Source of the DNA: Sapria himalayana
Lineage: Eukaryota > Streptophyta > Magnoliopsida > Malpighiales > Rafflesiaceae
Length of the DNA stretch: 64,000 bases
Assembly: GCA_029783825.1 (NCBI GenBank)
Contig: JAREIK010017054.1
Span: forward strand, 97,001-161,000
Reading direction: 5' to 3'
Of the stretch, positions 40,945 through 53,860 are shown in pieces. Both the position numbers and the translations under genes were made by a program. The notes below the pieces were generated by a model, which did not search any database, was not told the DNA's origin, and saw only the letters and a program-made list of their open reading frames with translations. The first letter of the stretch is position 1, and each line of letters begins with the position of its first letter.

Positions 40945-41610
40945 TAAATCCTGGAAAATTTTGAAATTTACTAAAAAAGGCAAAACGATAAATTGTCGAA
41001 ATAGTACAAATTGCAAAGCGGAAATTTTTTTAGATCTCGGATGACGAAATGGATCTCGCCATTGGATTCGTCTCATGAAATCTAGTTACCCAAAAAATTC
41101 CATTGAATTCTCAGATAGTCAGAATTTTTACGATTTTTGGGACAAGTGCTGGGTGGACATCAAAAATAGGATTTTTGAGGAAAAATCTTGTTTTTGGAAA
41201 ATAATTTAAGTAAATTTAATTTAAAAATAATTTGAGCTTCAATCGGGATGGAATAAATTGTTTTGGGGTGAAAATATACTCGAGCAAATTACAGACACGT
41301 GGCTCGATGTGAGCCAAACATTTAAGTTGGATAAGTTAGAACAAAAAAGAACCAAGGCTCATGGATTCAAAATCATCACACTAAAAGTACATCTAGTTAA
41401 GTTTAGAGATACCTCAACCATCTCACATACACATACATGTTCGATGGTATTTTTTAAAAATATCAATATTTTTAAAATAAGACCAGTGACTGAACTAAAA
41501 AAGTTACTGATTCAGTGCTTAGGAACCGAACCGATTGTAAAATCAAATGAAACCGAGAGCGAAAAGGTAATTTGTCGATGGTCTGACCAATCTGTTTGAG
41601 GGTAACACAT
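40945..41610. mobile_element. Possible second, related LTR fragment
   Basis: The stretch starts TGTAAATCC and shares with the LTR at 40245 the sequence AGATCTCGGATGACGAAATG, and then AATTCTCAGATAGTCAGAA. It ends near GGGTAACACA. No target duplication is visible. The open frame at 41258-41599 lies inside and shows no domain. The call rests only on similarity to the neighbouring LTR. Confidence 0.3.
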
Positions 41611-43350
41611 TCTTCGCTAATATAACTTTGTTTTCCAAATTTAATTAATCCTTCATTTTCAAATGATTTTAAGATTTTAGAGTTTTTGACATTTAAAGAT
41701 AAAATAATTTTAGGGTTTTATGATTTGGGAAGTTTTTCTCTCCCTTTGAATGAAAATAATGGGTTAAAGTAAAATAGATGATAGAATTTTTATTTTCTCT
41801 CGTCCGTGACTTAAGATAGAAGAAGAGATGAGGGACATTTACGTCTTGTCAAAAAGTTTACTATTCCTTTTGCATGTTTTATTTTTTATTTTAATGTACA
41901 TCTCACTTGTTTCTAAAATTATAAGAATTTCTTGACTTTTATTAGATAAAAAAATCTTTATCAATATCACGTCTTTACTAATTATATAAAAAGCACTTTA
42001 TAAAAATTTGAAAAAGTAACTAATACTTAAATAATTTATTATTATTAAATTATCTAAAAGGTACAATTCAATTATAAAAATATTATAATAAAAAAAATAC
42101 TTTATAAAGAGATAACAAAGAATGTTTAATTATAGCCAATAATCACATCTGATTCTTCCTTTCATTTTATTTATTCTGTTATTCTTATATTTTCTCATTT
42201 TTTTTATTTTATCGAAATAAGATTTTGACTTTGTTTGGGTCTCTTGAAAGAGATAATTTATAAATCAGATTTATTTAATAATTTTAATTTAAAAGTATAG
42301 ACTACTTTGTAAAACACAAATTTTCTCTGTTAGTAATTTCTCTGTGAGTAATTTCTTTTCCTCAACATTTCCTTCTCTAAGTACTGTAGTACTTTATTCC
42401 CACTTATACTAGGAAAATAAATAATTTATTGTTATTTAATATCACAATTCGATTTTAATTTTTTATTAGAATACCCTATATTCTCTTTCTACCCATCACC
42501 CTAACCAACCAACCAACCCCTCTCTTTCTTCCTTGTTGGGAAACCCACCCAGGTCCTTTCTTTATTCTCTTCTCAACTTCAACACCAATTTGAGGTAAAT
42601 CATTATGGTTTTAAGGTGTTCGCCTCTTGTTTTTGCATCTTTCGACCTTACTTTGTGTTGTAGATCATGTATGTTCTATATCCAAGCTTTGATTTCCTTC
42701 GGATTTACCTGCTTTTGATGTTCTCACTGTTAATTTCTGATCTAGTTTTGTATTGTTGGTGCTAATGTAGGATCAGATCTTTTTGTATCATTTTCTTCTT
42801 CATATTTTCCCCTCTGGATACTACTTTTACGAGTGGATACAGTTTTCTTTTCCATTTGAAACGAACAAAATTTAACATGATTTTCTGTTTTTTATGTCTA
42901 TCCATTTTTTTGGATCAAATACATGATTCATTTTCCTTTATGCTAGAAATAGAAACACATATTTGTTTTTCCTTCTGACTTTCATCTTTTTTTGAGTTGT
43001 ATTCATCTCTCTATTGCCAAAAGGTTTCTCTAAAATTCAAGTTATGGTTTTTTTTTTGGAAAATAATTGAGTGGTATTTATAATGAAGTGAATTTAGGGA
43101 GAAATATTGCAAAACCATAAATGTAGAACAAGTATTTTATCTTTTTGTAGTGATTTGTTTTTCTTTTCCTTTTATTTTTCTTGTATATTTTTCATTCACA
43201 TGATCATAACCTTGGGTTTTTGTTTTTTTAATAATTTCTTTGTGTTTGTGTTTTTGTTTTGTTTGTAGGCCAAGCATTTATGAAGTTCAATGACATAATT
43301 TTGTTCTTATTCCCTCATGTTGTCTACAATTGTCAACCTCAACATTTAAA
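41611..43350 (+). promoter_or_regulatory. Upstream region and probable leader intron of the TNP2-like gene
   Basis: AT-rich sequence runs to about 42470. A pyrimidine-rich stretch with repeated AACC and CTTTCTT (42480-42590) looks like a plant 5' leader. GAG|GTAAAT at 42594 and TTTGTTTGTAG|GCC at 43268 would bound a leader intron of about 674 bp (42595-43268), leaving the start codon at 43351 in the next exon. No TATA box stands out against the AT-rich background. The assignment is inferred from composition and splice-site fit. Confidence 0.45.
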
Positions 43351-46300
43351 ATGGCTTTAAATCGAAGTTGGATGTATTCTAGGCTCATAAATGGTCTCTT
43401 AAGCCTCGAGTTTTTGGTTGGTTTGGAGGAATTTATAGAATTCGCATGAAATAAACCCGAATGGATGGATGGTAATAAGATAAAGTGTCCATGTACACTT
43501 AAGAAGTGCCAAAACCGTAGTTATCATCAAATTGATACTGTAAAGTATCACTTAATGAAGAATGGCTTTATACCAGGGTATTATGTTTGGGCAAGACATG
43601 GTGAATTGGAACTAGATTCAATTCAAAATTTTGGTGATGTCCAACAAGCATCTGAGACAATTGAAAATGCATACCATAGTATGGTTATGGATGCCGCAGG
43701 GCTTGATTTCAATCCTAATGAAATATCAGATGAACCTCCCAACCCAGAATCACAAAAGTTTTTTGACATGCTAAGTGTTGTGAATAAAGAATTGTGGCTC
43801 GGTTGCCAAAGACATTCACAGCTATCATTGGTTGCTAGAATGTTGAATATGAAGGCAGAACACCACATGTCTCAAAGGAAGTTTGATGATATTACTCAAT
43901 TGATAAAAAAGGTTGCACCAGATGAGAATCATGTTATCGAGAACATTTACAGCGCTAAAAAGTTGGTTAGAGGTTTAGGGTTACCAGGTGAGAAGATCCA
44001 TTGTTGTAACAATGGTTGTATGTTGTTTTGGGGAGAAGACGTTGACCTCACAATTTGTAAGATTTGTGGCCATCAATGATACAAGAGACCGACTCGAGCA
44101 AAAACAAATATAAGAAGAAAAACAAATGTACCCTACAAGAAAATGTACTACTTTCCTTTGTCTCCTTGACTACTAACGTTGTATGCTTCGAAAGCTACCA
44201 TTTATGATATGAGGTGGCATGTGGAGCACGAGGTTGTAGAAGGAGAAATACAACATTGCTCTGATTCCATTGCTTGGAAGCATTTCAATATAGTACACCC
44301 CAATTTTGCAGTTGAGAATAGAAATGTGAGACTAGGGCTATGTACTGATAGGTTCCAACCATTTGGGCAGTTAGGACAATAATATTCATCATGGCCGGTG
44401 ATTTTAACGATTTATAATTTACCACCATGGTTGTGTATGAAAAAGACATCTATGTTTCTAACTGTGCTAGTACCCGGTCCTAGGAATCCAAAATAGAAGC
44501 TAGATGTTTTTTTGCAACCACTTAATGCCGAGTTGAAAGAGTTATGGGATGTTGGAATTTTAGCATATGACATTTCAACGAAACAAAATTTCCAGTTAAG
44601 AGCGGCATTAATGTGGACCATCAGTGACTTCCCTGGTTATGCAATATTGTCAGGGTGGAGCACAGCTGGTCGATTGGCATGTCTGTATTGCATGGGTCAC
44701 TCAGAGGCATTCACACTTTCAAAGAGTGGAAAAAAATCTTGGTTTGACACCCATCGTATGTTTTTACATGCATACCACATATATCAAAGGAATATATATG
44801 TTTTTCGTAAAAATATGATAGTAACAGTCACGACACCTTCTATATTGAGTGGAAATAAAACTTTACACCTAATTACTAACCTTGGATTGAAAAAGGTAAC
44901 TGAAGTTGGAGCCTCTGATATTAAAGATCCAATATGTAAAGCTTACGGATGGAAGAAGAGATGCATCTTTTGGGATTTGCCATATTGAAGCACGCTACTC
45001 ATTCGAAATAACTTAGATGTCATGCACATTGAAACAAATATCTTTGATAACGTGTTTAACACAGTTATGAATGTGCCGGGCAAAACTAAAGACACCTCTA
45101 AGTCTAGACAGGAGTTGAATGAGTACTGTCAATGCCCGGAGTTGGAGAAAGTAGAGGGAATGACCAAGTAACCTAAAGCTTGCTTCATGCTTAATAAGAT
45201 CGGAAAATAGGTGTTATGTGAATGGGTTAAAAATCTAAGATACCCAGATGGATATGCATCAAATTTGGCTCGATGTGTGGACATGCAAAAGTTTATATTG
45301 TTTGGGATGAAGAGCTATGATTGTCATGGTTTCATGCAGAGGTTGTTGCCAATTGCTTTTCATGAATTGTTGCCATAGAATGTGTGGAAGGCACTAACAG
45401 AGTTAAGCATGTTTTTCAAGGATCTAACTTCTACAATTATCAAACATGATGACATGGCTCGACTAGAGGAAGAGATCCCAGTTATTCTGTGTTTAAGCTT
45501 TAGCGCATATTCCCTCCTAGCTTCTTTGACTCGATGGAGAATTTGCCCATACACTTGCCTCATGAATTGTGACTTGCTGGGCCAGTGCAATATCGATGGA
45601 TGTATCCTTTCGAAATGTAATTATTTGTTACTATGATTACTTACTTTTCACTTATGCAAATGACCAATCAAGACCTATAATGTAGGTACCTTCGTAAGCT
45701 AAAAAATAATGTGAAAAATAAGGCACTTGTTGAAGGTTCAATATGCATTGCCTATTTAGTTGAAGAAGCTTCATTATTTTGTTCATACTATTTTGAGGAG
45801 CATGTACACACAAAGCACCGAAGGGTGCCCCGAAATAATGATCTTGGTGGAATGAATTGGGAGGAAAACGAGGAGACATTGTCTATTTCAAATATCCTGG
45901 ATGAGCATTTGGATAGGCCACATCGAGGCAACTATAAATGGAAGAGTTTCATGCTGCACATGCCTATATAATGTTGAATTGCTCAGAAGTGGATCCATAT
46001 AATAAGTAAGTATTCCTTGTTGATTAGATAATGTGTGTAACTAATCAACTCTTGCATTTTTTTTATGTAGTTATCCATAATATGACGATGTAATGTATTT
46101 GGTTTATAAGGATTTATACTGATGAGCTATGCAAAAGTCGAGTGGAAATAACTGATACCGAAATATATGCACTACTAGAAAGGAATTCACCTCTTGGTTC
46201 AATACATATGTAAGTAATGGTAGTATGGTACTTAAAAATTACTCTTCATATATATATATATACCCAATCGTATATTAACCATATTCACTATGTTTTATAT

Positions 46301-47031
46301 AGGTGAACAATCCTTCAAATAATATCATGAACACACAACTCAAGGATCTTGCTAAACAACCTTTGAGGACTGTAAGAACATATCCAGGGTATTTTGAAAA
46401 TGGATATAAATTTCATTCAATAGGACATGGAACCAAAAGAGGCACAATGAATAGTGGCATTTGCATCAAAGGGTCAAACTATAGTGATCATCATGAGAAT
46501 GACTACTATGGTCAGCTTCAGGAAGTTATAGAGTTGGAATATTCTGGTTGGCCAATCAACCGAACAGTTTTGTTCAATTGTGAATGGTTTGATCCAACAC
46601 TGAATATCGGGACAAGGGTTCCTCCTAAATATAACATTGTAGAGATAAACCACTGACGTAGATTTAACAAGTATGAACCTTTTGTTTTGGCTCAACAAGC
46701 AACTCAGGTGTATTATTGTCCATATCCTAGCTTGAGATGCGATAGAGCCGATTTGTGGGTTGTTAATAAAATAAAAGCACGGGCTGTTGTGGAAATTCCT
46801 CAATCATCTGGAATATTTCATCCACCACCTAAAGCCCAAACATTCCAAGAGGATGCTATGCAATTTCATACAATAGAGGGTGTCTCTGATGAACCAATGT
46901 CTTTGGTCAATCCTGATGGAGCAGTTATACAAAATGATTTAGAGTCGGAAACTAAAATGGAGAATGAAACAGAATTTGAATCTTAGTTCGGATTTGATTT
47001 AAAAGAATCGGATGATAATGATAATGATTAG
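43351..47031 (+). pseudogene. TNP2-like: TNP2-like CACTA transposase (Transpos_assoc, Transposase_21, DUF4218, DUF4216), multiply interrupted
   Basis: The transposase that cuts and joins CACTA ends. The start at 43351 (MALNRSWMYSRL) fits the usual SWMY beginning, but the frame hits TGA at 43447. A Transpos_assoc domain follows with CPCTLKKC, KYHLMKNGF and YYVWARHGE. Transposase_21 runs from about 44030 to 45180 with MRWH, VRLGLCTDRFQPFG, CMKK, PGPRNPK and NNLDVMHIETNIFDN, so the TD and LDVMH aspartates are present. DUF4218 (about 45290-45616) includes IFPPSFFDSM and GPVQYRWMYPFE after a frameshift near 45480. Probable introns are 45617-45685, 46006-46070 and 46210-46302; each restores family-like sequence across the joint (for example WFNTY|VNNPSN). 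DUF4216 (about 46480-46770) has DYYGQLQEVIELEY, NCEWFD and ADLWVV. The end is DDNDND at 47029. More than eight stops occur, several at former CGA, CAA, CAG or TGG codons. Confidence 0.92.
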
Positions 47032-47134
47032 TCGGTGATTTACATAATCTTTGTTCATAATATTTCACATATGTTTTATTTATTTATCTATTTCATAATC
47101 TTGTACTAACATGTTTATATATTATACTGCAGAC

Positions 47135-48927
47135 ATGAGAGGTTAAGGATCAAATGAGGGGGGAGGTCGTGGTAGAGGATGGGGTAAACGTCGCGGGGGT
47201 ACACTATCCCATGCAGAAGGTCTAGCTAGTACCACTCCACTTGAGGAATTTCATACCTCCATACGGCCATCTACGGAATCATCTTCAGTGCATTCGACTT
47301 CATCGACACAAGCTGCGACCACGCCGTCACTACCAGTTGGGTATATACCATCGACCATGTCTACACTTGTGACCTCAGCATCTGGTAGGACTCAATTGAA
47401 TGTGGAGAATGGGAGTTAAATGAACATAATATATTGAAATATTTTAGATTATTGTTCTTAAAAAAATTTTATGTCTGAAAATTGATATTTACATGCTTTT
47501 AGGTTTGTCGAGTCTTACCGATGCGCTTCTCGCATCACCTCCATTTTCAAGGAGCGGGTTGACATTGAAGGGTATAAATGGAGCACCATCACAAAAGAGA
47601 TAAAATGCTTTTATTGGAAAGAATTCAAGGTATAACTCATTCACTTATAGTCTTAATATGTAAAATATGTACATGACAAATTGAATATATGAAGTGATGT
47701 GTTTGTTGGTTGAGATGTTGTTGGATTAGTTGAGGAGTATTATATAAGTGTCTTATTATATTACAAGTACTTACAATGTTTGTTTTAGTAGGTTGGATTA
47801 TTGCTAGTACAGAGGAAACTCTATCGAAATTTCCTTAGAAATAACATTATTAATTAATTTAACATTTATTTTGTACTTATATGAGTAACTATTAACTTTT
47901 TTTATAGAAATATTTTTCATGGGATGTCGAGATGGAGGGTATCATCAAAGCAACATGGGAGGTGCTTGCCATGTCTAGGTATACAGATAATTTGAATAAG
48001 TGGAGGAAACATGGGAGACCGGTTCATGTTACGGAGTCCATCTGGGCAAGGTGGAATGAAGCATGGGGTACTGCAGAGTTTCAGGCTCGATCAAAATGAA
48101 TGTCTCTGAATCATCGAACCAAGAAGGCCGGACCAGGCATAGGACCTTAAACACACACAGGGGGTTCCATTTCATTCTCAGAGCATGTTAGGAGGATTGT
48201 AAGTACTTAGAATTCTTACTTTGATTCTATTTTTTTTGTAAGATCTTTACACATATATCTTCTAATTTTACTAATATTTCTATATAGGAGAAAGAGACCG
48301 GGAAGAAGCCATCCCTTATCCAAATCCATCAACAACTACACACTTCTAAAACCACTCGTTTGTGGGTTGATGAGAGTGCTCGCCAAATCGGGGTAAATAA
48401 ATTAAAAATATGTTATATTATTTCAAGTTTTTTTTATTATACATTCATATATTGTCTGAATATCTATTCAAATTTTGTAGTAAGCTGTGCATCAAGAAAT
48501 GCAATGGATGGTACAAAAAGATGAAGGTTCAGGAGAGAACACAACATCTATCGACGAAGATGCAACATACTTACGAGTTGTGGTAGCTGATAAAAAATAC
48601 CAGTGACTCATATACAAATTAGGTGACCAATCTTCAGTATAAACGAGTGTCCCTTCTTACCATTCCACTACATGCTCATCCAAGAATAATCTTGAGCTAC
48701 GTGAGCAGCTCAAGGATGAGGTTTGACAAGAGGTGCAAGAGGAAGTGGATACTAAGGTTAAAGTGCTACAAGATCAACTTGATGAGGTTAAGGCTTTACT
48801 GAGGGCTTTAGCTCAATCAACACAGGTTCCTCATCAGCTACAACTCCATTTGTGGATGACCCCCCTACAAATGAGCCCAACACAAATAATCCCCCTTTCT
48901 GTGATATGTGAACATTCCTGGTGTTGA
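47135..48927 (+). pseudogene. TNPA-like: Second CACTA gene, TNPA/Ptta-En/Spm-type (Transposase_24), interrupted
   Basis: In En/Spm the second protein binds subterminal repeats. The N-terminal exon (47135-47419) encodes GGGRGRGWGKRRGG and a Ser/Thr-rich stretch. Exon 47503-47629 gives ITKEIKCFYWKEFK, joined across 47630-47907 to KYFSWDVEMEGIIKATWE, with KWRKHGRP and IWARWNEAW next. Then THTGGSISFSEHVRRI is joined across 48200-48287 to EKETGKKPSLIQIHQQLHT and LWVDESARQIG. This order is typical of Transposase_24 (PF03004). A last intron is 48393-48480. The C-terminal exon ends with a helical, probably coiled-coil stretch (48733-48830; EEVDTKVKVLQDQLDEVKAL). All introns have GT-AG ends. Stops occur at 47144, about 48097, about 48148, 48481 and about 48604. 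Confidence 0.85.
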
Positions 48928-49109
48928 ACTTTTTTGGTCTATTATATAGTTATCTAGAACATGGGATTTAGTACACGTTATTTTGGTTTATGTTATTTGG
49001 TGGACATTAGTTTTTGCGGTAATTTTTATAATTTTTATATAATTTTAATTTTTTTTATTATTTGTTTTAAGGTTCTAATAATTTAATAATTAATTTAATT
49101 ATAAATTTA

Positions 49110-49708
49110 GTTACTACCTTAGTTTAGTCACTAACTAGCTATTACTATTTAGCTACTAATTCAGTAGTTAAATAGCTATATTACATAACTACTACACAAA
49201 ATTATTCGCTAAATAGCTACTACCTAATTCAGTCACTAAATAGCTACTACATCATGTAGTAGCTAAGTAGTAGCTATATACTATTTTAATAAACTATTGT
49301 ATTCTCAATTATAGCTACTATTATTGTGAGTATCTAATTAGTAGCTATAAATAATCGCCATATTCACTATGTTAGCTATTAAATTCTTTACATTAACTAC
49401 TACTATTGTTAGTAGCTATTTACCTACTACGTAATATAGTAGCTACGTAATAGCTATATATAGTCTCCTCCTTACCAACATTAGCTACTAAATTTTTCAT
49501 TTTAGCTACTATTATTTTTAGTAGTTAAGTAGCTATGACATTTTGTAGTAGCTAAAGCAGTAGCTAATAGCTACTACTAGTAGCTAAAATTAGCTTAGCT
49601 ACCAGGAATTTTGATACAACGTCCTATAGTAGCTATTTAGTAGCTAAAGATATTTAGCTACTAAAATAAATAGTTTAGCTACTACTTTTTTGTAGTAGCT
49701 AAAATCTA
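49110..49708. repeat. Right subterminal repeat region of the CACTA element
   Basis: Repeated TAGCTACTA, AGTAGCTAAGTAGTAGCTAT and AAATAGCTACTA motifs mirror the left subterminal region at 39235-40095 and lead to the inverted terminal repeat. The shared motif ties the two ends to one element. Confidence 0.85.
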
Positions 49709-49722
49709 TTTTTCTAGTAGTG

Positions 49723-52540
49723 TATCAATATGTCTATTTATCTATCTATCTATCTATCTATTTATTAATCTTCCTGTCTGTCTATCTATCTATCAATCTT
49801 TCTATCATCCTAACTATAAATTTGTCTATCAATATATCTAAGAATTGGTATATCAATCTATCTATAAACTGTGTAAAAATCTGTCTATCATCCTTTTTAA
49901 CAATATGTATATCAATCTATCTATGAATCTATTTATCAATCTATCTAACAATCTATCTATCTATCTATATATCTATCTATCTTTCTATATTTCTTTCTTT
50001 CTAAATTTTTATATGTCAGTCTATCAATCTATATATCTATCTATCTATTTGTCTATCTATCTGTCTATTCATCTATATATTTGTATCTCTATGTGTTTGT
50101 CCTTCTTTATATCTATCAATCTATATATCTATTTATCTATCTATTTGTCTATCTATCTATATGTTTATTTGGTTGTCGATCTGTATGTCAATTTATCTGT
50201 CTATCTGTCTGTCTATTGGTTTGCATATCATTCTACCTATCTGACTATCTATTTGTATGTGTATCTGTCTATATTTCTATCTGACTATTTATTTGTTTGT
50301 CTATCTATCTATCTATCTATATGTATGTCTATCTATCTATTTATCTGTCAATGATTTGTATATCTAGTTACCTATATATCTATCAGTAATCTATCTATAT
50401 GTATGTATATCTATCTATCTGCCTGTTAGTCTGTCTATCTATATCTATTTATCTATCTGTCTATCTATATAAATATCTGTCTATCTATTTATTTGTCTAT
50501 ATGTCTGTCTATCTATCTATCTATATATCTCTTTGTCTATATCTCTATCTATCTATTTGTGTATCTATCTATTTATTTGTCTATCTATCTATCTATCTAT
50601 CTATTTATCTCTTTATCTCTCTATCTGTTATTTTATCTGTTTATCAATCAAGCTATCTTTCTATCTATCGATTTTTTGATCTATCTGTCTATAAATCTAT
50701 CCATCAATTTGTCTACTAATCTATCTTTTAATCTGGCTATTAATCTGTCATTCAATAAATCACTAAATATATTTTTCAATCTCATTATCAATCTGTCCAT
50801 TTATCTATCTAATTATATGTTTTTCTATCTATCTATATATTAGTCTATCTATCTGTCTTTCTATTTGTCTATCTATATGTCTATCTATATGTCTAACTAT
50901 ATTTTCATCTATCTATCTGTATGTCTTTTTATCTATCTTTCTATCTATCTGTCTATCTGTTTGACTTTCTATTATTCCAAGTATCTATTTATATTGATGT
51001 CTATTTGTCTGTATATCTATCTATCTATCTATATGTCTACCTGCATATCTATCAATGTGTTAATCTATCTATCTACCTATTTGTATATCTATTTGTCTAT
51101 CTATCTTTTTATCTGTCTATCTATATGTTTTTCAATATGTCTGTCTATGTGTCTACCTATATTTCTATTAATCTATCATTCTGTCTATCTATATATTTGT
51201 CTATTTATTTAACTATCTATTTATCTATCTATCTATTTATCTACCTATTTATCTTTCTATTTATTTGTCTATCTATTTATTTATCTACTCTCTATCAATC
51301 TGTCTATATATCTATCTATCTATTTATCTATCTATCTATTGATATATTAATCTATTAAATAATTTATTTATCTATCTATTTGTCTATATATCTATATATA
51401 GCTGTATATTTGTTTGTCTATCTATCTATCTAAATATCTTTCTATCTATCTATTTACTTTTTATATATCTATATCTCTCTCTCTCTCTATATATCTATTT
51501 GTATATCTTTTTGGCTGTCTATCTATTTATTTATTTTTTTATTTGTCTATATATAAGTCTATATCAATCTATTTATCTATATGTCCATCTATCAATCAAT
51601 CTAATCATCTATCTCAAAATATATCTATCTATCTATTTATATATTTGTCTGTTGATCGATCTATCTATCTGTCTTAATTCTACCTATTTATTTGTTTATC
51701 TATATGTCTATCTATCTTTCAATAAAAATGTCTATTTATTCATTGATCAATTTGCCTATCTATTTGTCTATATATATATCTATCTATCTATCCATCTATC
51801 TATCTATTAGTCTATCTTTTTTTATGTCTATCTATATTTCTATATATTTATCTATCTATCTTTCTTTCTATTTATCAATGTATCTACCTATCTATATGAC
51901 TATCTATCTATCTATTTATCTATCTGTCTATATATATATATTTATCTATCTGTCTTTCTATGTATGTATCTATCTGTTTAACTATCTATCTATATATCTA
52001 TCAATCTCTCTGTCTATCTATATATATATATATCTTTATGTCTAGCTATCTGTCTATATATTTATCTTTCTATCTATCTATATTACTCTCTATATGATTA
52101 TATATCTATCTATCTATCATTCAATTAACTATCAATCTTTTGGTCTATCTATCTTAATCTATCTCTCTTTCGATATGTTTATTTATCTGTCTAACTATCT
52201 ATCTATACATTTGACTTTCTTTCTATCTATTGGTCTATCTTTATATTTGTCTATCTATCTATCTATCTATTATCTATCTGTTTATCTATCTCTCTATATA
52301 TCTGTCTATCTATCTATATATCTATCTATATATCTTTTTAATATATGTCTATATATCTATATAAATATATATATCTTTCTCTATCTGTATGTTTGTCTAT
52401 CTCTCTATCTGTATGTCTATCTATCTATCTAAATATCTGGTTGTCTATCTATTTATCTATATATGTATTTATCTTTCTATCTATCAATCTGTCTATCTAT
52501 ATATATTTCTATCTATTTGTATATTAATCTATCTATTTGG
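49723..52540 (-). repeat. TATC array, right-hand part
   Basis: The continuation of 35328-39214 after the CACTA insertion, with the same strand and variants. It ends at about 52540, where family-B CACTA sequence starts. The plus-strand open frames (for example 49845-50354) are stop-free repeat artefacts. Confidence 0.97.
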
Positions 52541-53600
52541 GCTTTTTCCATCACTAAAATATAATAATGACTGATTAACAATAGAAATTATCCCAAGCTA
52601 AAGTGCTAATCACAAAATATTAACGAGGAAAATCCCTAGCAAATATAATAACGATAGAAATTTCCTAGCTAATTATAAATTTTTCCTTGCTAATTTTTAT
52701 TGTAATTAAGAATAGTAATTAATATTTTTTGATTGAAATTATATAAAAAATTCTCTAGCTAAATTAGCTGGGAAAATTCCCTAGCAATTTTCATTCCATA
52801 GCTATTTTCACAATTTCAATTTTTTTACAAAATTGAATAAAAAATTATATTATAAGCCATTATTTATAATTAACAAAATGAAAAAGTAGTTAATAAATTA
52901 ATTTGATACAATAAATACATAGTTAAAACAAAAACATAACATAGGTATATAATCATTTTAAACTAAATCATCACTCTCATCATTAGCTGATGCATTTGTG
53001 GTAGGCTCTCCTTTGTGGATACTATGCTAAAACTATGTGTGCTATCTATCTTATCAAGGCTGCTAATTGTTACTCCATATAAGTCATCTTCTATTGCATT
53101 GTATTCTTCATTTCTTTCATCTCATCATTCACTTGTTTCATTTCTTACATAGACATCTATTCAGAATTAAATGATACGAAGGATGATAACTTATTAATTT
53201 AGCAAAATTTATATATATGACCATCACTTATATAGCATTTACCAATATGCACGATGGATACTGATTCGGAGAATTATTAAGTTTTGCGGCACATATATAG
53301 TCTTTACCAATCATTATGAAAAATTTAATCCATAAAAGAAATATTGAATTTCCAACATACTGTTTTAGAACATGGAAGAAATAAAATCATTACCTAGTAG
53401 CTATTGGAATCATCAACTTGAAAGAATCCGCTGACAGATTGTTGACCACTACTAGAGTCATATGACACATTGTGAGAATGAAGCTTGTATTCTATATTCT
53501 ACCGCATCAGCTTCAGAAATGCCCCGTACAAAATATGGACAAAGAAATCAACATTACTCAGATGAAAATCTTTCAGTTTATTGAACTTGCACGATACTAG
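52541..53600 (-). mobile_element. CACTA family-B fragment, copy 2 (terminus missing)
   Basis: Bases 52541-53115 align with 321-910. They share CATCACTAAAATATAATAATGA, AAAGTGCT, AAGAATAGTAATT(G/A)ATATTTT, and ACATAACATAGGTATATAA. The first ~55 bp of the terminus, present in copy 1, is absent, and TATC array lies there instead. A minus-strand frame ends at 52958 (see next entry). Beyond about 53600 the relation to the element is unknown. Confidence 0.65.
52958..53520 (-). pseudogene. C-terminal exons of a family-B protein (possible)
   Basis: On the minus strand, 53130-52958 encodes NEEYNAIEDDLYGV, LDKIDSTHSFS and, after a frame change, DESDDLV with a stop. This matches the minus-strand end in copy 1 at 756-905. 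Upstream on the same strand, about 53520-53398 reads HSHNVSYDSSSGQQSVSGFF and QVDDSNSY, followed by GTAATG, which would serve as an intron donor. I do not recognise the protein. The exon reading is inference. Confidence 0.3.
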
Positions 53601-53860
53601 AATTGAACATCATATTTGAAACTCATGATGCATTTTAGTTTTGAATAATAAAGATCAGAAAACACATAAAAAATCTGATGTACATAAAATATAGGGCTCA
53701 TGAAATATTTTGGCTTCCAGTCCGGAAAAGTTTCACATTACTGATTCCATCAATTAGATATATCTATATGAATTTGCTTGCAAGGTAGGAGGATTCTAAG
53801 TTTTAAACCTCAATTCCTTTCGAAGAAGTGATTGACGTTAATGTGAAGGATGGCTGATTT

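Larger units (their letters stand above)
39215..49722 (+). mobile_element. Near-complete CACTA (En/Spm) transposon, family A, 10.5 kb
   Basis: The left end is CACTACTAGAAAA at 39215. The right end is its inverse, TTTTTCTAGTAGTG, ending at 49722. Both are flanked by TAT (39212-39214 and 49723-49725), which matches the 3-bp target duplication typical of CACTA elements. Inside both ends lie dense subterminal repeats of AGTAGCTAAATAGC type. The core carries a TNP2-like transposase gene and a second Ptta/En/Spm-type gene, both on the plus strand. The element sits inside the TATC array. The genes carry many stops, so the copy cannot make its own transposase. The ends look intact, so it could perhaps still be moved in trans. 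Confidence 0.95.

Noticed and set aside
41258..41599. 113-codon plus-strand frame in the CACTA element
   Set aside because: It lies inside an LTR-like segment, has no domain, and is outside the gene order expected for CACTA elements.
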